Shown piece after piece: positions 1 through 6,500 of a stretch of 9,750 nucleotides of DNA (position 1 is the first letter of the stretch; each line of letters opens with the position of its first letter). Both the position numbers and the translations under genes were made by a program. The notes under the pieces are model-generated. The model was not told the DNA's origin. It did no database searches and was given only the letters and a program-made list of their open reading frames with translations. Origin of the DNA: DAOTZS01 sp034434335. GTDB lineage: Bacteria > Chloroflexota > Anaerolineae > CG2-30-64-16. The DNA is taken from positions 1-9,750 of the forward strand of contig DAOTZS010000216.1 of the NCBI GenBank assembly GCA_034434335.1, written 5' to 3'.

Positions 1-113
1 TCCTGCGCAATCGGCCGGCCTACGTGAAGCCGCGCGAGGAGATCATGCGCGTGTTCGAGCTGGCGCGCACGGTGGATGCGTATGAGAAGCTGTTCGAGGA
101 GAAGCGGAGATAA
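1..113 (+). CDS. C-terminal fragment of an unidentified protein
   Basis: The reading frame starting at base 3 is open from the window edge to a TAA at 111-113 and gives 36 residues ending in the charged helix-like stretch TVDAYEKLFEEKRR. The 5' part lies outside the window. The stop is only 3 nt before the ATG of the next gene, and the purine-rich end of this gene (bases 96-110) serves as that gene's ribosome binding site, so the two are probably co-transcribed and coupled. I cannot identify the protein. The segment MRVFELARTVDAYEKLF resembles the end of STAS (anti-sigma antagonist) domains, and the AYEKLFEE helix also resembles the last helix of GT4 glycosyltransferases. Neither resemblance is strong enough to name it. 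Confidence 0.55.
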   Translation, partial: LRNRPAYVKPREEIMRVFELARTVDAYEKLFEEKRR

Positions 114-116
114 CGC

Positions 117-413
117 ATGGGCGCCGATAGATTGCCGTGGGTGTGGGATTACGATCTGGATGCCGAGACATTTCGCGCCTTGTTGGAGGGCCGCCAAACG
201 ATCGGTCGCCTGGATCGCGATTGGGCAGCCGTGCGCTTGCTCGAGTATGCGCCGTATGCCGAGATCGTCCGTTGGCTTGGCTTCCCTGCCCTGGTGCGCG
301 ATTGGCCGCGTTGGCGGAATCGGATTCGTGCCGAGAGCCGGCGCCGGGGCTTCGATTTTCTCGTAGAGTGGCTGCGGAAGCATCATCCGGAGCTGTGCGG
401 TGAAAATACCTAA
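117..413 (+). CDS. Small conserved-looking Trp/Arg-rich protein of unknown function
   Basis: This 98-residue protein starts at an ATG preceded by a GGAGA-type ribosome binding site (106-110), 3 nt after the previous stop. It has no signal peptide or membrane segment and should be cytoplasmic. Visible features are an N-terminal WVWDYDL motif, a central DWAAVRLLEYAPYAEIVRWLGF helix pair, and a basic WPRWRNRIRAESRRRGFDFL segment followed by a final EWLRKHHPEL helix. The dense aromatic and basic residues look constrained rather than like a chance frame. The layout (acidic aromatic start, an 'RLLEYAP' helix, then a basic helix) recalls small proteins encoded beside AbiEii-type nucleotidyltransferases, where such a partner may act as antitoxin. 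That is only a resemblance, and no nucleotidyltransferase is visible here. Function unknown. Confidence 0.8.
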   Translation: MGADRLPWVWDYDLDAETFRALLEGRQTIGRLDRDWAAVRLLEYAPYAEIVRWLGFPALVRDWPRWRNRIRAESRRRGFDFLVEWLRKHHPELCGENT

Positions 414-423
414 AGTGCATTTT

Positions 424-428
424 AGGAG
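424..428 (+). promoter_or_regulatory. Ribosome binding site deciding a TTG start
   Basis: AGGAG lies 8 nt before the TTG at 437. The first in-frame ATG (473) has no comparable site, so TTG is preferred as the methyltransferase start. Confidence 0.65.
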
Positions 429-436
429 CAGCGAGA

Positions 437-1225
437 TTGACGCGGGACTACTTGGTTGACCAGCTCAGGGACATGGGCCCCCACCGGGCTCTCCTGCGCG
501 CGGTGGAGTGCAAGCTCATGGGCCGCGAGCCGTTGACCCCGCCGGTACTGGACCTGGGCTGCGGGGACGGGCATTTTGCCTCGGTGGCGTATGAGGAACT
601 GCCTCTGGATGTGGGAATAGATGTGTTGGCCCGTGACTTGCGGGAGGCGGCATCGCGTCCTGGGGTATATCGTCACATGGTCTTTGCCAGCGGTGCCTGC
701 TTGCCTTTCCCGGATGCCTCTTTCAATACGGTGGTCAGCAACTGCGTGCTGGAGCACATCCCGGAGGTGGATACGGTGTTGCGGGAGATCAGCCGGGTGC
801 TGAGGCCGGGTGGCGTGTTCCTGGCCACGATGCCCAGCGAGCATTTTGGCGAGTATTTGTTGGGTACAACCTTGCTGCGCCGCCTGGGGTTACGCCGCCT
901 GAGCCGCGGCTACAGCGCCTTTTTTAACCGCATTTCGCGTCATTTCCATGTTCTGCCGCCGGCTGCCTGGAAGGCGAAGTTAGAGCTTGTTGGGCTACAC
1001 GTCGAAGAGCAGAGGTACTACTTCTCGCCGGCGGCACATCGGCGGTTTGACCTGTGTCACTATCTGGCAGTGCCGAATCTGATCAGTAAACGGCTGGTGG
1101 GGCGTTGGGTGGTATGGGAAGCTCAGGCGAAGCTGTTTGCACGCTGGCTGCGGCCGTATTACGAGGAACCGTTGCCGGCGATAGGTGCCTATCAGTTTGT
1201 GCGGTGTCGCAAGGGCCTGGGCTGA
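437..1225 (+). CDS. Class I SAM-dependent methyltransferase (Methyltransf_11 type)
   Basis: This 262-residue cytoplasmic enzyme should transfer a methyl group from S-adenosylmethionine to an unknown acceptor. Motif I is VLDLGCGDG at residues 37-45 (SAM binding), followed by the acidic residue D62 in VGID, which should contact the SAM ribose. An LPFPDASFN loop lies at 89-97, the VLEHI strand/helix typical of Methyltransf_11 at 104-108, and the LRPGG turn at 122-126. The C-terminal part from about residue 140 is rich in Arg and aromatic residues and probably forms the substrate cap; I do not recognise its specificity. The TTG start is chosen for its AGGAG site. The gene sits 23 nt after the small protein and just before a membrane glycosyltransferase, so a sugar, lipid carrier or glycolipid is a reasonable but unproven substrate. 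Respiratory quinone methylation is possible but unsupported by context. Confidence 0.9.
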   Translation: MTRDYLVDQLRDMGPHRALLRAVECKLMGREPLTPPVLDLGCGDGHFASVAYEELPLDVGIDVLARDLREAASRPGVYRHMVFASGACLPFPDASFNTVVSNCVLEHIPEVDTVLREISRVLRPGGVFLATMPSEHFGEYLLGTTLLRRLGLRRLSRGYSAFFNRISRHFHVLPPAAWKAKLELVGLHVEEQRYYFSPAAHRRFDLCHYLAVPNLISKRLVGRWVVWEAQAKLFARWLRPYYEEPLPAIGAYQFVRCRKGLG

Positions 1226-1245
1226 GAGGTGGCGGCATGGCTGTC

Positions 1246-1252
1246 GGAGGAG
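1246..1252 (+). promoter_or_regulatory. Strong Shine-Dalgarno site placing the glycosyltransferase start at ATG 1259
   Basis: GGAGGAG lies 6 nt before the ATG at 1259. An upstream in-frame GTG at 1229 would add ten residues (VAAWLSEELS), but it lies 3 nt from the previous stop with a poorer site, and those residues are encoded partly by the Shine-Dalgarno itself. Confidence 0.75.
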
Positions 1253-1258
1253 CTATCA

Positions 1259-3328
1259 ATGGGGAACCGTCTTGGTCGCTGGCTGCTTCTGATTGGCACT
1301 TGCCTGTCCGGGCTCATGGGCCAATACTACTTTAGCAAAAGGCCCAACTACTTCTGGGACGGGGTTGCCTTCTACGCGCTGGCTGCGCTCCTACTCCTCG
1401 TCCTGGTACGCAGCCCAAGACAGACAGGCGAACAGGGCGGGTTCGTTTTGCCGCGCCTGTCGGCCGAGGCGGTGGTGCGCGGGCTGGTGAGCGGTTTGGG
1501 GTTGTTGTTGGGGTTGCTGGTCGTCGTCCAGCTCGTGCACCCGCGGGAAGATTATTGGCCTGTCTTCTGGCTCTGGGTGGCAGGGATCGGGTTGTATCTG
1601 CTGGGGTTTGTCCGCTGGCCGCTGCTCAGGAGGTCCAGCTCAGATGATATGACATCTCCTGGCAGCCTGGCCACAAAGAGCCTCGGCAGCTGGCTGTGCT
1701 CGGCCGGCTGGGAGTGGGGCTTGCTGGCGGTCATCCTGCTCTTGGCCGCCGCGCTGCGCATGTGGCGCATTGACACGATTCCCTGGACCCTGGGCGGCGA
1801 CGAAGGCAGTCAGGGCCTGTGGGCGCGCGATGTGCTCGAAGGCAGGTTGCCCAACATGTTTGGCCTGGGATGGCTCTCTGTGCCGAACCTCTCTTTCTAC
1901 TGGCAGGCAGCCTGGCTCAAGTTGGCCGGCGACGACGTCTTTGGCCTGCGCCTGCCCTGGGCGGTGGTGGGCACCCTCACGGTATGGGGCAGCTACCTGT
2001 TGGTGCGCCGCCTTCTCGACCGCCGGCTGGCGTTCTTGACTGCCTTCCTCCTGGCCACCTATCATTTTCATATCCACTATAGCCGGCTTGGCTCTAACCA
2101 GGTCGCCGATCCACTCTTTGTCGTCTGGGCGCTCTATTTCATGGTCATGGGGTGGCAAGGCGGCCGGCGCTGGGCGTGGGCAGCCAGCGGCGTGATCGCC
2201 GGGCTGGCGTTCTACTTCTACGCTGGTTCCCGTCAGGTCCCTGTGATCCTGGTGGCTGTCTTGGCGTGGGCAGCTCTGACGCAGCGAGACTTCCTGCGTG
2301 CACACCGGGACGATCTGTTAGTCATGTTGGGTGGCTTTGCAGTAACGGTTGGCCCCATGGCGCTCTATGCTTTGCAGCACCCCAACGACTTCAACGCACG
2401 CCTCAATCAGGTGGGCATCTTTCAGTCGGGCTGGCTGGAGCGCGAGGTCGCTATCACTGGCCGTAGCAAGCTGAGCCTGCTTATCGAACAGTTCCGCAAA
2501 GCGTTCTTTGCCTTCAACTTCTACAAGGATCGCGTGGTGTGGTATGGGGCTGACATTCCGCTAATGGACTTCCTGGCCTCCATCTTTTTCTTGTTGGGTG
2601 CGGTGCTCAGTGCCTGGCGCGTACTATGGCCTGACTGGGGAACTGAGCCGGGGGAAGGCTCGTTGTCGGCCATGCCCGCCGAGGCGTCTTCTCCGCGTGC
2701 AGGGGGCTGGCCTTACGCCGTGTTTGTGATTTGGTTTGTGCTGGTGATGACCCTCGGTGGCGCGCTGACCGAGAACCCGCCTTCCAGCCAGCGCCTGGTT
2801 TCCAGCGCAGTGCCGGCCGTCTTCTTTGTAGCTGTGGCTTTGCGTACGTTGAGCCGGGTGTTGGCTGAGCTGGTTGAGCTGCCAGAGTTGGGTCGGCGGG
2901 TTGTGGTGGGGGTGGTGGCACTGGTGCTGGCAGTGATCAGCGTGCGCTACTATTTCGGGCCGTATCAGGAGCTATGGGTCTATGGCAGTTTCAACGGCGA
3001 GGTGGCTACCCGGCTGGGCTACTACCTGCGCGATCTGGGGCCCGAATGGCAGGAGTATTTCTTTGGCGCGCCCCGTATGTACGCCGATTTTGGCTCGACG
3101 CCCTTCATTGCCAAAGGGATCAGGCTCTACGATGTGAGGGAGCCACTGTCTGGACCGCCCGATTTTGTGGACCCAAGCTATAAAGCCGTGTTCGTCTTCC
3201 TGCCCGAGCGCATCCACGAGCTGGCGTTCGTGCAGCAGGCCTATCCAGGAGGCGTGTTAGAAGAGGTCCATCGCATCGGCGATCCCGATGGCCCGCTGTT
3301 ATTTACGGCATACAAGGTCGGGTACTGA
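1259..3328 (+). CDS. GT-C fold membrane glycosyltransferase, GT39/PMT/ArnT-like
   Basis: This polytopic membrane protein has 689 residues from the preferred ATG (699 if GTG 1229 is used). Proteins of this kind transfer a sugar from a polyprenyl-phosphate donor to an acceptor on the outer face of the membrane. Four helices come first (roughly residues 8-25, 36-50, 76-95 and 101-120), followed by a Ser-rich cytoplasmic-looking linker. The GT-C core then starts at about residue 150. The acidic motif GGDEGSQG, with D181 and E182, follows the first core helix, where the catalytic Asp of GT39/ArnT enzymes lies. A second family-like motif is YHFHIHYSRLGSN at 268-280. Hydrophobic segments continue to about residue 565, and the last ~125 residues form a soluble, probably external, domain. 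The ~145-residue N-terminal extension with four helices is unusual for ArnT-like enzymes. Sugar and acceptor are unknown. Confidence 0.87.
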   Translation: MGNRLGRWLLLIGTCLSGLMGQYYFSKRPNYFWDGVAFYALAALLLLVLVRSPRQTGEQGGFVLPRLSAEAVVRGLVSGLGLLLGLLVVVQLVHPREDYWPVFWLWVAGIGLYLLGFVRWPLLRRSSSDDMTSPGSLATKSLGSWLCSAGWEWGLLAVILLLAAALRMWRIDTIPWTLGGDEGSQGLWARDVLEGRLPNMFGLGWLSVPNLSFYWQAAWLKLAGDDVFGLRLPWAVVGTLTVWGSYLLVRRLLDRRLAFLTAFLLATYHFHIHYSRLGSNQVADPLFVVWALYFMVMGWQGGRRWAWAASGVIAGLAFYFYAGSRQVPVILVAVLAWAALTQRDFLRAHRDDLLVMLGGFAVTVGPMALYALQHPNDFNARLNQVGIFQSGWLEREVAITGRSKLSLLIEQFRKAFFAFNFYKDRVVWYGADIPLMDFLASIFFLLGAVLSAWRVLWPDWGTEPGEGSLSAMPAEASSPRAGGWPYAVFVIWFVLVMTLGGALTENPPSSQRLVSSAVPAVFFVAVALRTLSRVLAELVELPELGRRVVVGVVALVLAVISVRYYFGPYQELWVYGSFNGEVATRLGYYLRDLGPEWQEYFFGAPRMYADFGSTPFIAKGIRLYDVREPLSGPPDFVDPSYKAVFVFLPERIHELAFVQQAYPGGVLEEVHRIGDPDGPLLFTAYKVGY

Positions 3329-3520
3329 ACGGAGTATCGAATCGAGCGCCAGGAGGTATGGCGGGTGCTGACCGAGGCGCCGCCAGTCGCCTTCGTCCAG
3401 ATGTCGCTGATGCCAGGGATGTATCACTGGCGGGTGCAGGCGCTTGACGACGACCGCATCGTTGGCCCAACTGGCGAAGTCGGCCAGTGGTCCGACTGGG
3501 CATACTTCACGGTGAAATAG
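3329..3520 (+). pseudogene. Stranded C-terminal part of a fibronectin-III-like domain
   Basis: The 202-bp gap between the two large membrane genes is not empty. Immediately after the TGA of the glycosyltransferase, and in the same frame, 63 codons run open to a TAG at 3518-3520. The peptide starts TEYRIERQEVWRV and ends with MYHWRVQALDDD, then GQWSDWAYFTVK. YHWRVQALD plus WSDWAYFTV is the usual pattern of the last strands of an FnIII-like domain (Y.WRV.A.D ... WS.W..FTV). The first strands are missing. A GTG at 3365 has AGGAGG 8 nt upstream and could start a 51-residue product, but half an FnIII domain would be unlikely to fold alone. I therefore call it a gene remnant. It could instead be the lost or read-through tail of the preceding protein. 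Confidence 0.5.
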
Positions 3521-3530
3521 GTTGCTGGCA

Positions 3531-6500
3531 ATGACTGATAACTCCTTTGACACTCGAACTGGTTGGGCAGCCTTACGTGCCTGGCTGCTCGCGCAACAGC
3601 GCTGGGAGAGGCTGCTCCTGGCTCTTATCCTGATCGCGGGCGCGTACCTGCGTCTCACCCACCTCGATTGGGACCAGGGCACGCACATCCACCCCGACGA
3701 GCGTTTTCTGACCATGGTGCTGGATGCCCTGGAGCTACCAAAGAGCCTGGGTGAGTTCTTCGACAGCACGCGCTCACCCATGAGCCCATACAACAAGGGT
3801 TATGGCTTCTTCGTCTATGGCACTCTGCCCATCTTCATTGTGCGCGTGATCGCCGAGGTGGCCGACAAGTTCAACAAGATCGCGCAACTGTGGACCCTGG
3901 CACCAGGTGCCCCTCTCGACCTGACCGGTTATGGAGGGGTGCACCTGGTGGGGAGGGCGCTTTCCGGCCTGTTTGACCTGGCCTGCGTCTGGCTGATCTA
4001 TGGCCTGGGGCGGCGCCTCTACAGTCGAAGGGCGGGGCTGCTGGCCAGCGCACTGTACGCATTCGCTGTCCTGCCTTTGCAGCAGTCTCACTTCTTCACA
4101 GTGGACACCTTTGGCACCTTCTTCGCTCTCTTGACCTTCTACTGGGCCGTGCGGGTTGCCCAGGGGGGCGAGCCCGGGGCAAGACATGATGGCGGGTGGC
4201 TTACATACGTGGCATTGGGCGCCAGCCTGGGTGCCAGCCTGGCCTGTCGTATCAACCTGGCCCCCCTGGCTATCATTGCCCTGCTGGCAGCCGGTATCCG
4301 CGCCTGGGACGACTGGCAGCGGGCCGTTTCGCCAGCACGCTTCTCCAAAGGCAGAGAGGCAGCAGCCTGGCTCTCCACGCTATTTCAGGCCACTCTTTTC
4401 CGGCTCCTGCTCATGCTCCTGGTTGCTGTGGCTGTGTTTCGAGTCGCGCAGCCCTATGCCTTTGGCGGTACCAGCATCCTCGACTTCACCTTCTCCGAGC
4501 AGTGGAAGGACAACATGCACACTGTCCGCCTGCTGATGAGCGGCGATGCTGACACTCCGCCTGGGCACCAGTGGACCAGCCGTACACCCTTTGTCTTCCC
4601 GTTCGTGAACATGGTGGTGTGGGGGTTGGGGCTGCCGCTCGGGCTGAGTGCCTGGGCCGGCTGGGCCCTGGCCCTCTACCAGGTGCTGCGTGGGCTTACG
4701 CGCGTGCCGGCTCCTGTGATGGCTGGGCAGGAGGAGGCTGGCACCATCCCTGCCTGGCGCAACCACCTGCTCCCTGTGGCCTGGATCGGCGGGATGTTCC
4801 TGTGGCAGGGGTTGCAGTACGTCCAGTCCATGCGCTATCTGCTGCCCATCTACCCGCATCTGGCGATGATGGCCGCGTGGCTGCTGTGGTGGCTGGTGGA
4901 TCGGGCAAGAGAGGAGGTGCGTGAGCGGGGGAAGGGTGTGCTGATCTCCATGCTTCCTCGCCTTGCCTACGCCCTCTTGGCGTTGGTCGTTGTCGGCACC
5001 ATGTTGTGGGGATGGGGCTTCCTGGCCATCTACCGTCGGCCGCTGACCCGCATCACCGCCTCGCGTTGGATGTACGAGAATATCCCGCCCGGCAGTCATA
5101 TCGCCAACGAGCACTGGGACGATGGGTTGCCGCTGCGCATTGATGGCAAAGACCCCTTTGGCTCGTTTGGTTATAAGGGTCTCAGCAGTTCCAGTGACGG
5201 CAACATGCAGATGTACTGGGAAGACACGCCAGAGAAGCGTGAGCAGCTCTATCAGTGGTTGAATGAGGCAGACTACATTGTCCTCTCCAGTAACCGCCTG
5301 TGGGGCTCGATCCCCCGGCTGCCCATGCGCTATCCGATGACCACCCTCTACTACCGGCTGCTCTTCGCTGAGAAGCTCGGCTTCAAGCAGGTGCTGCATG
5401 TTACTTCCTTCCCCACGATCTTCGGCATCGAGTTCAACGACACCTGGGCAGAGGAGGCGTTCAGCGTCTACGACCACCCCGAGGTGTATATTTTCCAGAA
5501 GACGCCCGCATACAGCGAGGCCCTGGCCCGCAGCTATCTGGACGCGGTGGACCTGGAGTTTACCATCCAGATGTGGCCGAAGCAGATCGGCGCGGCGCCG
5601 ACCGCGCTGATGATGACCGAGGCCGAAGCCAGTCGTCAGCGGGCGGGGGGCACCTGGGCTGACATCTTCGACCTGAAAAGCCTGCTCAACCGCTCGCAGG
5701 TGGTCGCAACGGCGGCGTGGTTGCTGCTGGTGGCTCTGCTGGGGATTATGGCTTTCCCCTTTGCCTTCTGTGTCCTGCCGGGGCTGCCAGACCGAGGCTA
5801 TGGCGTCAGCAAGGTGCTGGGGGTGTTGCTACTGGCGTGGCTGAGCTGGTTGGGGCCAAGCCTGAAGGCCGTGCCCTACCAGCGCTGGTGGATTGCATTC
5901 TGTCTGGGCCTGCTCATCGGTGTGGCAGGCGGGCTGGCATGGCGACGCAGAGTGGCCCTGGCGCATTTCATCCGCACCCGCTACCCGTTACTGCTGACCG
6001 AAGAAGCGCTCTTTCTGGCCCTGTTCGGCCTCTTCTTGCTGATCCGCATCGGCAATCCCGACCTGTGGCACCCGGCGCGTGGGGGCGAGAAGCCGATGGA
6101 GTTTGCCTACCTGAACGCGGTTATCAAGTCCACCACTTTCCCACCCTACGACCCGTGGCATGCGGGCGGTTACATGAACTACTACTACTTTGGCTTCGTC
6201 ATCGTCGGCACGCTGGTGAAGCTGATCGGCATCGTGCCCTGGGTGGCGTACAATCTGACAGTGCCTACCCTCTTCGCCCTGACGGGCCTGGCCGCGTTCA
6301 CAGTGGCGTATGCTTTGGCAGAAGTGCCAGGTAAGCTGGTGGATTGGGAGAAATCGGCATCATCTGCCCTGCTTGCTGGCCTGGCAGCAACCCTTTTCGT
6401 CGTGATCATCGGCAACCTGGGCAATGTGAAGCTGTTATTCGATCAGTGGGCCTTGCGCTCAACCGTCCAGTTTGAAAGCACGATTCCTGGGCTGGCGAAG

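Noticed and set aside
422..844. 140-codon open frame on the minus strand
   Set aside because: It is opposite the SAM-binding motifs of the methyltransferase and is a composition artefact.
1640..2305. 221-codon open frame on the minus strand
   Set aside because: It is antisense to the GT-C core of the glycosyltransferase at 1259 and shows no motif or ribosome binding site of note.
3326..3328. TGA as a selenocysteine codon linking the transferase to the FnIII-like tail
   Set aside because: No downstream hairpin of bacterial SECIS type was apparent by eye, and the transferase already ends in a normal-looking C-terminus.
3351..3447. AGGAGG followed at once by ATG 3358, as a possible small gene
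   Set aside because: The spacing is only 1 nt and the frame gives about 29 residues with no recognisable pattern. AGGAGG arises from the Gln-Glu-Val codons of the FnIII-like frame.
4380..5477. 365-codon open frame on the minus strand
   Set aside because: It lies wholly opposite the 4.7-kb fusion gene. Its peptide is rich in His, Gln, Arg and Pro, as expected from the reverse complement of GC-rich membrane-protein codons, and no domain is recognisable.
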